From positions 1 to 53,937 of the forward strand of contig NZ_JAKZGP010000032.1 in assembly GCF_022549775.1 (NCBI RefSeq): a DNA stretch of 53,937 nt, written 5' to 3'. Positions 8,494-18,400 of the stretch are shown here, in pieces. Each line of letters begins with the position of its first letter. Position 1 is the stretch's first letter. The DNA is from Belliella filtrata. Lineage in GTDB: Bacteria; Bacteroidota; Bacteroidia; Cytophagales; Cyclobacteriaceae. The position numbers were made by a program, and so were the translations under genes. Below the pieces are notes generated by a model. That model did not search any database. It was not told the origin of the DNA and saw only the letters and a list, made by a program, of their open reading frames with translations.

Positions 8494-8714
8494 TATCTTT
8501 TGGGGATTTTGTGGCAGGTTAATGAAAAAATGAGGGAGGAAGCAAGAGACAAGGGATTAGAAATAAGACAAAGTGTCAAAAGTTTTTCTAGCTAATATCC
8601 TTGTGTCTTTAAATTAGAGGTGAGAATCGTGATATTAAAAAATGGAGATAGAGGGGTGAAGTGTGAAGTTCGGGTGTTGGAAAAGTATTTTTCACTAATC
8701 TCAAACCTTATGTC
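8494..8714. other. Intergenic, purine-rich, no gene seen
   Basis: The stretch around 8525-8670 is purine-rich on the plus strand with degenerate GAGA-type words (for example AGGAAGCAAGAGACAAGG). Similar words recur at 21585-21602 and 28319-28335. I see no ORF, hairpin or RNA gene I can support. Confidence 0.3.
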
Positions 8715-9230
8715 TCATGACTCTTTATACCAGGCTGCATACATGGGGTAGTTATTGGCGGTTCTTTCGATTACTTCAAGCATTCCCGGACCTGTGGTTT
8801 TCACTTTTTTGGCAGGCATACCTGCATATATAGAGTTAGCTTCCACGATCGTGCCAGCCAAAACTACTGCGCCAGCGGCGATAACTGCTCCTGAGTGAAT
8901 CACAGCATGATCCATTACTATAGCTCCCATGCCTATCAAAACATTGTCGTGAATGGTACAACCATGTACTATGGCATTGTGTGCTATAGAAACTTTATTG
9001 CCAATATAAGTACCTGCTTTCTGATAAGTACAGTGTATGACAGCACCGTCTTGGATATTGGTATGGTTACCAATTATAATTTCATGTACATCGCCTCTCA
9101 CTACTGCATTGAACCATATTGTACAATTGGTACCCATGGTGACATCACCCACTATGGTTGCATTATCGGCAAACCAGGAGTTTTCTCCCCATTTTGGTTG
9201 CTTTCCGTTGATCGATTTGATTAGTGCCAT
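8715..9230 (-). CDS. Gamma-carbonic-anhydrase-family hexapeptide-repeat protein
   Basis: A left-handed beta-helix of 171 residues made of hexapeptide repeats (I/V-G-x-x-x-x), visible from WFADNATIVGDV to the LAGTIVEANSIYAGMPAKKV cap. The three zinc/iron-ligand histidines of the gamma-CA family are present in VIHCTY, SIAHNA and IVHGCTI. These proteins (YrdA/PaaY/CaiE group) may hydrate CO2 or act on acyl thioesters; activity is not predictable from sequence. It sits close to valS on the same strand but with about 100 bases between them. Confidence 0.9.
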   Translation of the reverse strand: MALIKSINGKQPKWGENSWFADNATIVGDVTMGTNCTIWFNAVVRGDVHEIIIGNHTNIQDGAVIHCTYQKAGTYIGNKVSIAHNAIVHGCTIHDNVLIGMGAIVMDHAVIHSGAVIAAGAVVLAGTIVEANSIYAGMPAKKVKTTGPGMLEVIERTANNYPMYAAWYKES

Positions 9231-9332
9231 TGGCTGGTTGATTTTTGTGATTTCTCAAATCATCAACCTTTACATTGACTTTCTCTAATTTTGAATTAGA
9301 TCAAAGTTTGTAAAGGTTGATGTTCTCTAACT

Positions 9333-11966
9333 TTATAAGCCTAGTTTAGCGAATGCTTCTTCCAAGGTCTTGATTTTAGCCTCTGCATCAGCTTGTTTTT
9401 TTCTTTCATTTTCGATTACAGCTGCAGGTGCGCCAGCTACAAATCTCTCATTACTGAGTTTTTTCATTACCGAACTCAGGAATCCTCTTGTATAGGTAAG
9501 CTCCTTTTCGATATTGGCTTTTTCTTCTTCAGGGTTCACTTGGCCTTCCATTGGGATAAAACATTCATCCGCCTTTACTACAAAGCTTACTGCATTGTCT
9601 ATCCCTTCACCAAAGTTTACTTCATTTAAGTTCGCCAGTTTTTTCAAGACTATATCGAACCTCTTGTATAGTTCTGGTTGGGAAGTTTTGATCGTCAAGG
9701 AGAAAGTTTCTTTAGGGGATATTCCTTTTGATGCCCTCGTGTTTCTTACTTGAGATACCACATCGAATACTTGAGTAGCTTCATTGATGATTTGTATATC
9801 AAAAGGACCAACCTCAGGCCATGAGGCAATGATCAAAGCTTCATCTGTTTTCCTTTCTTTGATCTGATGCCAAAGTTCTTCTGACAAGAATGGCATAAAA
9901 GGATGTAAGATTTTTAGAATTTCTTCGAAAAACTGTATTGTCTTGGCATGAGTCAGTGGGTCAATAGGTGCCTGATAGGCAGGCTTGATCATCTCAAGAT
10001 ACCAAGAGCAGAAATCATCCCAAACCAACTTGTAAGTAGACATCAAAGCATCGGAAATTCTAAACTTTTCAAAATGGTCTTCAATCTCCGTGAGTGCTTG
10101 ATTGAATCTATTTTCAAACCATTTGATCGAAGCTTCGTTTTCTTTTCCCGTTAGACTATTGTCAATTTCCCATCCACTTACCAATCGGTATGCATTCCAT
10201 ATTTTATTTGCAAAATTTCTTCCTTGCTCTACCAGTTTTTCATCAAATGGAAGATCATTTCCAGCAGGAGAAGAGAAGAGCATACCTGTACGAACGCCGT
10301 CAGCTCCATATTGCTTGATCAACTCAAGTGGGTCAGGAGAGTTTCCTAAAGACTTTGACATCTTTCTTCCTTGCTTATCCCTTACAATTCCAGTGAGGTA
10401 TACATTTCTGAAAGGCTTTTCACCAGTATATTCATATCCAGCGATGATCATTCTAGCTACCCAGAAAAACAAAATTTCTGGTGCTGTCACCAAATCATTG
10501 GTTGGATAGTAGTATTTGAGGTCTTCGTTTTGTTGGCCAGTAGAGAATACTTCTGAGTCAAATACCGAAATCGGCCAAAGCCAAGAAGAGAACCATGTGT
10601 CTAGTACATCATCGTCTTGAATGAGATCAGAAATAGAATAAGAAGCATCATGATGTTTTTGAGCAATTTCTAAAGCTTCTTGTTTTGTTTTGGCTACAAC
10701 ATATTCGCCATTTGGGAGGTAATAGGCTGGGATCTGATGCCCCCACCAAAGTTGACGAGAAATACACCAGTCTCTCACATTTTCCATCCAAGAGCGATAC
10801 ATGTTCTTGAATTTTGGAGGGTGAAGTTGGATCACATCTTCCATCACTGAGCTCAATGCTGGTTTGGTAATGTCTTCCATTTTCAAGAACCACTGCAAAG
10901 ATAGCTTAGGCTCTACCACAGCGTCAGTTCTTTCGGAGTGACCTACGTTTGATTTGTATTCTTCTATTTTTTCAAGCTGCCCGATTTCGTCAAGCATTTT
11001 ACCCACCTTTTTCCTAGCTACGAACCTGTCTTCTCCGATTAGAATTTGCGCTTTTTCGTTGAGTGTACCATTATCATTGAGAATGTCGATGACCTCCAAC
11101 TTGTGCTTGATGCCGAGTTCGTAATCATTGATATCATGTGCAGGTGTCACTTTTAAGCATCCAGTACCAAACTCCATATCAACATATTCATCTTCAATGA
11201 TAGGAATAGCACGATTTATCAATGGAATGATTGCTTTCTTTCCTTTCAGATGAGTAAATCTCGGGTCATTAGGATTGATACATATTGCTACATCCGCCAT
11301 GATGGTTTCTGGCCTGGTAGTAGCGATGGTAAGGAAATCATTTGTGTCTTGAATTTGATACTTTATGTAGTATAGTTTAGACTGAATTTCTTTCATGATC
11401 ACCTCATCGTCAGAAAGCGCTGTCTTTCCTTGAGGATCCCAGTTGACCATTCGAATTCCACGGTAAATTTTACCTTTTTTGTGAAGGTCTACAAAAACAG
11501 ATACCACTGCATTGCTAAGGTCTGCATCCATGGTGAATTTGGTCCTATCCCAATCACATGATGCTCCTAGCTTTTTCAATTGCTCTAGAATGATCCCGCC
11601 GTACTTTTCTTTCCATTCCCATGCATACTTTAGAAATTCTTCACGAGAAAGGGATTTTTTATCTATCCCTCTTTCTTTTAGCATTGCCACTACTTTGGCT
11701 TCGGTAGCAATAGAAGCATGGTCAGTTCCTGGTATCCAGCAGGCATTTTTTCCTTGCATCCTAGCTTTTCTGATTAATACATCCTGGATCGTATTGTTGA
11801 GCATATGCCCCATATGCAATACTCCTGTGACATTTGGTGGAGGTATGACTATGGTATAAGGCTCTTTTTTGTGATCTACTTTAGAGGAGAAAAAACCATT
11901 TTCCATCCAGTAAGCATACCATTTTGATGCAGCTTCTTCAGGATTGTATTTCGTAGCTAATGACAT
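9333..11966 (-). CDS. valS: Valine--tRNA ligase
   Basis: Charges tRNA-Val. The class I signature HIGH appears as HMGHM (residues 51-55, after PPPNVTGVL) and the KMSKS loop as [13 protein letters not shown]. The editing domain ([17 protein letters not shown]) and the tryptophan-rich WFSSWLWP motif typical of ValS are present, and the C-terminal coiled-coil arm (about 815-877, rich in Lys/Glu/Ala) ends the protein. The length of 877 residues is normal. A TATTTTTG promoter box lies at 12005-12012. Confidence 0.97.
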   Translation of the reverse strand: MSLATKYNPEEAASKWYAYWMENGFFSSKVDHKKEPYTIVIPPPNVTGVLHMGHMLNNTIQDVLIRKARMQGKNACWIPGTDHASIATEAKVVAMLKERGIDKKSLSREEFLKYAWEWKEKYGGIILEQLKKLGASCDWDRTKFTMDADLSNAVVSVFVDLHKKGKIYRGIRMVNWDPQGKTALSDDEVIMKEIQSKLYYIKYQIQDTNDFLTIATTRPETIMADVAICINPNDPRFTHLKGKKAIIPLINRAIPIIEDEYVDMEFGTGCLKVTPAHDINDYELGIKHKLEVIDILNDNGTLNEKAQILIGEDRFVARKKVGKMLDEIGQLEKIEEYKSNVGHSERTDAVVEPKLSLQWFLKMEDITKPALSSVMEDVIQLHPPKFKNMYRSWMENVRDWCISRQLWWGHQIPAYYLPNGEYVVAKTKQEALEIAQKHHDASYSISDLIQDDDVLDTWFSSWLWPISVFDSEVFSTGQQNEDLKYYYPTNDLVTAPEILFFWVARMIIAGYEYTGEKPFRNVYLTGIVRDKQGRKMSKSLGNSPDPLELIKQYGADGVRTGMLFSSPAGNDLPFDEKLVEQGRNFANKIWNAYRLVSGWEIDNSLTGKENEASIKWFENRFNQALTEIEDHFEKFRISDALMSTYKLVWDDFCSWYLEMIKPAYQAPIDPLTHAKTIQFFEEILKILHPFMPFLSEELWHQIKERKTDEALIIASWPEVGPFDIQIINEATQVFDVVSQVRNTRASKGISPKETFSLTIKTSQPELYKRFDIVLKKLANLNEVNFGEGIDNAVSFVVKADECFIPMEGQVNPEEEKANIEKELTYTRGFLSSVMKKLSNERFVAGAPAAVIENERKKQADAEAKIKTLEEAFAKLGL

Positions 11967-12004
11967 ATTTATAATTAATGCGCTTGTTTTAAAACTTCAA
12001 GCCG

Positions 12005-12012
12005 CAAAAATA
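12005..12012 (-). promoter_or_regulatory. Putative -7 element of valS
   Basis: Reads TATTTTTG followed by CGGC on the minus strand, an exact TAnnTTTG match, 38 bases upstream of the valS ATG. Confidence 0.5.
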
Positions 12013-12035
12013 CAAGAATTTCCTTAGTCTACCGA

Positions 12036-13004
12036 TCATTCGTAGATTTTCCTAAGCGTATACTCTATGCATCGAGCAGCCAGCTTGGCTGTGGTAAGGT
12101 CTATATCGTAGCTTGGATTGTATTCTACTACATCCATACTGATCAGTTTCCCACTTTTTGCAAGTATTTCCAATACTTGTAAGGCAAAGCTTGGCTCAAA
12201 ACCCATTGGTGAACTAGCGCTTACTCCTGGTGCATATGCCGAGGCAAAGCCATCTAAATCTATGGTGAGGTACACTTTATCTACTTCATCCAAAAACTCT
12301 TTTAAAAATAAGGCAGACTTGTCCCAGTGAAATAAATTGCAATGCTCAGAAGCCATCCATGATACATTATTGTTTTTGGCAGTTTCGAACAGTGAAATAG
12401 GATTGGCAGCATTTTGTATTCCCATACATGCGTATTTGAGTGTGGTATTCTTCTCAATGGCATACTCAAGAAGTTGGAGGAATGGTGATCCTGAATGAGC
12501 CTTTCCATTTACCAATGGTCTCAAATCAAAATGTGCATCTAGGTTTAAAACGCCTAACTTTTGACCAGTAGAAGCTAGGTGATCAATCAAGGCAGATCCA
12601 TGTGGAAAAGATAAATCATGTCCGCCTCCTAGGATAATGGGGAAGTAATTCTTGCCTAGAAGCTGTGTAATTGTACTCTTGGTGAGCATATGCATTTCTT
12701 CTAAATCACCTTCTTCCATAATTATGTTTCCAAAATCCTGTAAGTTGATGTCTTGAGGTAAGTGATAAGCCATGCTTCCTAATACGTTTTTGATTCCATC
12801 TGGCCCTGATGATGCTCCCATACGACCTTGATTTCTTCTTACCCCTTCATCTACAGCATACCCAAGGAGTGCTAAGTTTTCGCTATATTTCTCTAAATTT
12901 ATTTTCAAATCTTCTACACAGCGCACTTTCTGATGCCAATATTGTATTGTGTCAGCTTGTCTTCCTTTCCAAAATAAAGGAGGTGTAGATTTATGGTTTT
13001 TCAT
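12036..13004 (-). CDS. hutG: Formimidoylglutamase (arginase/ureohydrolase family)
   Basis: Splits N-formimidoyl-glutamate to glutamate and formamide, the last step of one histidine-degradation route. The two-manganese site of the ureohydrolase family is intact: H129-D130 in GGGHD, D156/H158/D160 in DAHFD, and D249/D251 in TIDLDGF. The stretch FASAYAPGVSASSPMGF is characteristic of HutG rather than arginase or agmatinase. At 322 residues it is full length. No other hut gene is adjacent, so arginase-like activity on another substrate remains possible. Confidence 0.85.
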   Translation of the reverse strand: MKNHKSTPPLFWKGRQADTIQYWHQKVRCVEDLKINLEKYSENLALLGYAVDEGVRRNQGRMGASSGPDGIKNVLGSMAYHLPQDINLQDFGNIIMEEGDLEEMHMLTKSTITQLLGKNYFPIILGGGHDLSFPHGSALIDHLASTGQKLGVLNLDAHFDLRPLVNGKAHSGSPFLQLLEYAIEKNTTLKYACMGIQNAANPISLFETAKNNNVSWMASEHCNLFHWDKSALFLKEFLDEVDKVYLTIDLDGFASAYAPGVSASSPMGFEPSFALQVLEILAKSGKLISMDVVEYNPSYDIDLTTAKLAARCIEYTLRKIYE

Positions 13005-13197
13005 TTGATTTTATTTGTTGAAATACAATCTGATTTTTTCAGTAGACACTAATATATGTACATGTTTTTATAATTCTTTCAAATAAATCAAATAGGTCAC
13101 GAACTAAAAAGTTTTGCAATTCGATTTTAGAACTGTAAATGAATGGATTGATAACTTTCTTGAATTTGGTTTGTTAAAGTAATAATTAGATGATTTT

Positions 13198-13689
13198 ATG
13201 GAAAATAGGTTTTACGATTTCAAAGCTGAAGATATTAAAGGTCAACAGCAATCAATGGAACAATATAAGGGTAGGGCGGTACTCATAGTGAATACTGCAA
13301 GTAAATGTGGTTTTACGCCCCAGTTTGAAGGATTGGAAAAGTTGCATCAGAAATATAAAGATCAAGGTTTAGTGATTTTAGGTTTTCCATGCAATCAGTT
13401 TGGAAGTCAAGATCCTGGAAGTGAAGGGGAGATTGCAGAGTTTTGCCAAATCAATTATGGTGTCAGTTTTCCGATGTTTTCGAAAGTGGATGTAAATGGA
13501 GATGAGGCACATCCATTATTCAAATACCTCAAAAGCAAATTGAAGGGAGGGATATTTGGGTCTAAAATCAAGTGGAATTTCACCAAGTTTCTCTTGGACA
13601 CCAATGGTCGACCAGTGAAGCGTTATTCTTCAATCACAAAGCCAGAAGCAATCGAGAAGGATATAGTAAAGCTTTTAAAGAAAAAATAG
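13198..13689 (+). CDS. Glutathione peroxidase family thiol peroxidase
   Basis: Reduces hydroperoxides, in bacteria usually with thioredoxin as donor. The catalytic set is complete: Cys37 (NTASKCGFT), Gln67 (FPCNQFG) and Trp126-Asn127 (KWNFTKFL). It has cysteine, not selenocysteine. The 163 residues match the family; there is no signal peptide, so it is cytoplasmic. Its TAG stop (13687-13689) is the first part of a 6-bp direct repeat that flanks the MITE-like element directly downstream, so the element inserted at the very end of this gene and duplicated the stop. Confidence 0.93.
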   Translation: MENRFYDFKAEDIKGQQQSMEQYKGRAVLIVNTASKCGFTPQFEGLEKLHQKYKDQGLVILGFPCNQFGSQDPGSEGEIAEFCQINYGVSFPMFSKVDVNGDEAHPLFKYLKSKLKGGIFGSKIKWNFTKFLLDTNGRPVKRYSSITKPEAIEKDIVKLLKKK

Positions 13690-13692
13690 TTA

Positions 13693-13891
13693 GGGCTTGC
13701 TGAAAAACGCTATCTGGAGAAAAAATCTTTTAAATTTTGACCAATACCTCATTTACCAGGTATTGCCTTTTTAAGCAGGTGCAAGCTTATTCTATGATCT
13801 TGCTGAATTTGTGTACACTTGAAAATTTCTAAACTCGAAATTTTCAGGCTAGTCTCAGGGATACAATCCCTGAGACTTTTTCAGCAAGCCC
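13693..13891. mobile_element. MITE-like element, 199 bp, with 15-bp perfect TIRs and 6-bp flanking repeat
   Basis: The ends GGGCTTGCTGAAAAA (13693-13707) and its perfect complement (13877-13891) are terminal inverted repeats. TAGTTA lies immediately outside both ends (13687-13692 and 13892-13897), as expected of a target-site duplication. No ORF is inside. The interior holds three further perfect inverted repeats: CAATACCT/AGGTATTG (about 13740-13764), TGAAAATTTC/GAAATTTTCA (about 13819-13845) and AGTCTCAGGGAT/ATCCCTGAGACT (about 13852-13878), the last followed by T5. The parent transposase is not in this window and the IS family is not assigned. Confidence 0.75.
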
Positions 13892-14021
13892 TAGTTAACA
13901 GCTTCTACAATTAATTTGCAGAAGCTGTATTTTCTAAATGCAGAATGAAATTTTAAATATTTATATAGGAATACTCATAAGTTAAGGTTGATAAATCCTT
14001 AATTTGAGTAATTCGTTGAAT

Positions 14022-15350
14022 TTAAACTTTTGGTAGCTTCCAGCCATTGTGATACTGTGCTTTAATGAGTTTATTAGCTTCTTTGTTAGTGAATAAACCT
14101 TTCTGTTCATCCCAGTAGATTTTTTCTCCTGTTTTATAAGCAATATTTCCCATATGAGCATTGATCGCAGCGACGCTACCAGTTTCTACACCACAATTGA
14201 GAGTTGCAGGAGTGTTGTTTTTTATGGACTCAATGAAATTTGTCATATGATTGTCCATAGCATTGCCTTGAGGTTTGACCCTAGAAACGGCTTCTAGTTT
14301 TGGTTTGTCTCCGTCTTTTTCAGAGATCACTTCCCATCCACCTCTATTCACGACAAGTGTGGCATTGTTGCCTATGAAAGCGATTCCCTCGGTATAGCCG
14401 TAGTTTCCGCCATCTATACCTGTGGCGTGTTCCCAAAGCATATTGAACCCATCATATTCATATACTGTCTGTAAAGTATCAGGTGTTTCGGATGCATCAT
14501 CAGGATAAGCAAGCTTTCCACCTGAAGCCATTACTGATTTTGGTGCTTTGACGCCCATGGCATAAAGTGCAATGTCGATTTCATGTACTCCCCAATCAGT
14601 CATCAATCCACCAGCATAATCCCAAAACCACCTGAAGTTGAAATGAAAACGATTTTCATTGAATGGTTTCTTGGGGGCTGGTCCTAGCCACATGTCATAG
14701 TCAACCCCATTTGGTACTGGCCCATTGTTTTTGACAGGGACAGGATTCATCCAGCCCTGGTAAGCCCAGCATTTAACCAAGCGTATATTTCCAAGTTGTC
14801 CTGATTTGACAAAGTCAATAGCCTCACTGTATTGAGAGCCACTTCTTTGCCATTGTCCCACTTGTACTATTTTACCATATTTATTGGTTGCATCTACCAT
14901 GATACGACATTCTTCTATGGAGTTGGCTAGAGGTTTTTCTACATAGGCATGCTTTCCAGCGTCTAAGCTATCTACAAGGTTCAAGCAGTGCCAGTGATCT
15001 GGTGTGCCGATCACTACTACATCAATGTCTTTATTTTCGAGCATTTTACGGTAGTCTTTATAGGTTGCTGGCTTTTTGCCTCTCGCTTTTACTACATCTG
15101 CAGACCGCTGATCTAGCACACTTGAGTCTATATCTGCTAGCGCAATACAGTTTACCTCTGGAATTTTAAGTAGAGCATTCATGTTTGACCAGCCCATGCC
15201 TTTGCAGCCTATCAGACCCACATTGATTTGGTCATTTGGACTTATTCTTGAGGTATTTCTGAAAAATTCTTCTGCCGAAAGTATCGTAGGCATACTAAGT
15301 CCGGCTGTGGCTAAAAGACTTTTTTGTAAAAACTTTCTTCGTGCATTCAT
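14022..15350 (-). CDS. Gfo/Idh/MocA family oxidoreductase with Tat-type signal
   Basis: NAD(P)-dependent oxidoreductase, probably acting on sugars or sugar derivatives in the periplasm. The start at 15350 gives MNARRKFLQKSLLATAGLS, a twin-arginine signal (R4-R5) and the OHCU-like leader common in Bacteroidota; the frame runs on upstream to 15434, but that would bury the signal. The Rossmann segment is NVGLIGCKGMGWSNM, the family motif YVEKPLANSIEECR carries the catalytic-site Lys, and the C-terminal alpha/beta domain has FRWFWDYAGGLMTDWGVHEIDIALYAM. The length is 442 residues. The substrate is unknown; no sugar cluster adjoins it. Confidence 0.88.
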   Translation of the reverse strand: MNARRKFLQKSLLATAGLSMPTILSAEEFFRNTSRISPNDQINVGLIGCKGMGWSNMNALLKIPEVNCIALADIDSSVLDQRSADVVKARGKKPATYKDYRKMLENKDIDVVVIGTPDHWHCLNLVDSLDAGKHAYVEKPLANSIEECRIMVDATNKYGKIVQVGQWQRSGSQYSEAIDFVKSGQLGNIRLVKCWAYQGWMNPVPVKNNGPVPNGVDYDMWLGPAPKKPFNENRFHFNFRWFWDYAGGLMTDWGVHEIDIALYAMGVKAPKSVMASGGKLAYPDDASETPDTLQTVYEYDGFNMLWEHATGIDGGNYGYTEGIAFIGNNATLVVNRGGWEVISEKDGDKPKLEAVSRVKPQGNAMDNHMTNFIESIKNNTPATLNCGVETGSVAAINAHMGNIAYKTGEKIYWDEQKGLFTNKEANKLIKAQYHNGWKLPKV

Positions 15351-15497
15351 AGGTTTATTGTTAAGGTTAATTGAGTTTAATAGTAAATTAATCGAGCAAC
15401 TGAAATAATTGTTAATCAAGTGTTGAATATACACTTTTAGATTATCGATTGAAACGATTTGTAAAAAAATTAAATATCAACCCACCAAATTCAAGTA

Positions 15498-18400
15498 CTA
15501 CTCAATTACCATTATCATGTCAAAGATTTTATGTTCCTTATTTTCACCTTTTATTTTATAAACAATCAACAAGGAATAATTTCCAGCCAAAACTCGTTTT
15601 CCACTTACTGTACCATCCCAAAAGCAGCTTGAAGATTTTCCGTTTTGGGGAGCCAAGTCTTGACAGGTGTATATCAATTCGCCCCATCTGTTGAACACTT
15701 GAACTGACAGACTTTCGATAAGGTTGTCTGTGACAATCTTAAGCCCATGGCCATCTACCCCTGACAGGATGGCATTAGAGAATATCAATGTAGGTTCACA
15801 TTTGATTTCTACTTCAAATTCTTTAGCAAAAGTACAGCCCGACAAATCAGTAGTCACTAAAGTGTATTTTCCATTCTCTTTAGGGTATAGTGTAGCTTCC
15901 TGGCTGATTATAAAATCACCAATGAACCAAGAGTAATTTTCAAATTGCCCTAGGACTGTTATGGATTGATTCCCTTGTTTTGTTGGGCAAATGGTGTAGA
16001 ATGCGGCGATAGCTGGTTCAGGATTTTGCGTACGACTTATTTCAAAGGTTTTTCTTCCTACAATACATCCTTCTTGATTAGTGGTTGTCACTAGATACGT
16101 TCCAGGTTCAGTTAATTGAATTTGGGATAATTCATCAAATTCATTTAAAGAAATGTAGCCATTATTTGATAGTACTGACCAATTGATTTGATGAGAAGTG
16201 GTAGCACTCAGCAATTGTACGTTGGTCAAGTAATCATTTTGGCAAAAAGAGCCTATTTCTACGTTTAACTCAAAAAGAATCGGGATTTCTATTCTTATTG
16301 TTTTTTCGAGCGAACATTTGGTTCCATTAGGGTCTTTACCTAGTATTTTGTAGTTGCCAGATTGAGTAAGTAGAAAATTCCCCGATGTATTTCTTTGAAT
16401 GCTATTACCACTAGGCCCAAATACTTCAAAGGTGATAGCTTGATCATTTAGTGAAAGCTCATAGGTAGTACAAGCATAGATATTTTCATCCTGAAGATCA
16501 AATTCTACAGAAGCTGGTTCTTTGATGATATAATAATTTTGATCTGGAATCTTTGTATCATTAGGAGTTGTCAAAATCACTTGATATCTACCAGGCTTTA
16601 ATTGAACCTTAAGTTGGTTTGTTGGATCAAAGTAAGACCGATATACCGAACTTTCTTCTTCAAGTATTTCAATATACCCATGAGCATTTTGATCCTTAAA
16701 TTTTACAATTAAATCACCCAAATTATTTCCGTTTTGGCCGCAATTAGCATCTTCAGTTGTTATTTCATAGTCTTTGAAGTAATCTGGGATAGAAAAGACA
16801 GTAGTATAATTGTAAGAGTAGCTAACTCCTAAAAAACTTGTCCCAGTTACAGAAGTTTCCGCCATGAAAGAACCGCTTTCAAGGTCAGCCGCAGTTATGT
16901 AATAGGTAAAAGTAAATGCATTGCTTTCACTTGGTTTTAATTCAGGGAGCGTCCAATTGTTGTTCATGAGGGTTTCAGGAACTATAATGTTTGACAAGGT
17001 AATGTCTCCTATATTTGTAACTGTAATAGTAAATGTAATGGCTTGATCTATATGAGTGTAAGGGTTGATGTCTGGTACTATGTCAATAGTAATATTGGCG
17101 GTTTGTGTACAGTCATAGACTCTAGTTTCAACTTTGATCCTATCACTTTCACATTCTCCAACCTTAGAATGACTTACCCAAACTGTATACAGACCAGGTT
17201 TGTCAGGATCTAAAATAGGTACAGCTTCCAATGGCTTTGACAATGGTGAATTATCCTGATAGTAATTAAGCGTATATCCTTCAATTTGATTTACTTGAAA
17301 ATATGCTTCGTTGTACCCTATACAAAATATGCCATCAAATACTTTTGGGTTTGGAGCTGTGGCTGTAATGTCAATAGTTATGGGTGTTCTTGGACCCGTA
17401 CAGCCTCCTTCTAGTCCTTGGGCAGCCCATATGATTTCTTTTCCTACTGCATAGGTGTTTATGAAATAATTGGGAAATGGATTGCCTCCCACTTCTTCCG
17501 AGAAGAAGAATACATTGTACTTAGGGTCAGTTGGTTTGATTAGATCTATGAGGTCTACTGGGGTGTCCCGTTGACAAAAAGCTAGTGTCGAGATAGGAAT
17601 AAGCCCCGCTAGTCCATCAAAATTTGAACAATTTGCAGCAGCATATTCAGCCCTTTTTACTATCGGAATTTCGGTAGGTGTATTGAGTTCTTCACCTTCA
17701 CATGCACCTTCTTTTAATTCGTATGCAAAAGGCAAGTTTGAAAAGCTGTTTTCTGAAAGTTTTCCATAACCTGAGACAAAACCTTCTATAATTACATTGG
17801 TTTCGCAGCTTGCATTGGCCAAGATTGTACAATCTTCAGTTACTTTAATGGTATAGTTTAATGTAGCGATGATCTCTTCTTTATTTTGTTTCAAAGGTAG
17901 ATCTCCGATGTCCCAAATTATAGTGCCGTTTATTCCAATGTTTGGGTCAAAAGTCACTTTTCCATAGTTGCTGGGAATAGTAGAAGCGGAAATGAAGTTA
18001 GCAGTATAAGGTAGTGGTATGGTGATTTTTGTGTCTTTGACTTCTTCGCTACCTAAGTTTCTAATATCGGCTGAATAGGTGATTTCTTGACCAGGTTCTA
18101 CTGTGGGTGTGGTACCATCTATAGGCAGTCCATTGATGCTTACAGGCTGATTGAGGACTTGAACATCTGGAATGTAACTTAAGACTGAAAAGGCCATCAA
18201 ATAAATAGCATATAAATCTTGACGTGTTCCAAACCTGAATTTTGTACTTGTTTGATTGTTTGTAATGATACTATTGCTAGGATTTTCAATATCCCATTGC
18301 ACTATATCTACACCTATGTTGTTTTTAAGGTTAGGGAATCTGGGTGTAGGGACAGGTTGATTTGCAGCATTTTTTACAGGTGTATAGATAGTTGAATTGA

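Noticed and set aside
10102-10509. 135-codon plus-strand frame within valS
   Set aside because: Antisense to a clearly conserved valS region; no start signal or family match.
13740-13880. Inverted repeats in the element after the peroxidase gene, considered as a CRISPR or riboswitch
   Set aside because: Each hairpin is different, there is no repeat-spacer periodicity, and terminal inverted repeats with flanking duplication explain the region better as a mobile element.
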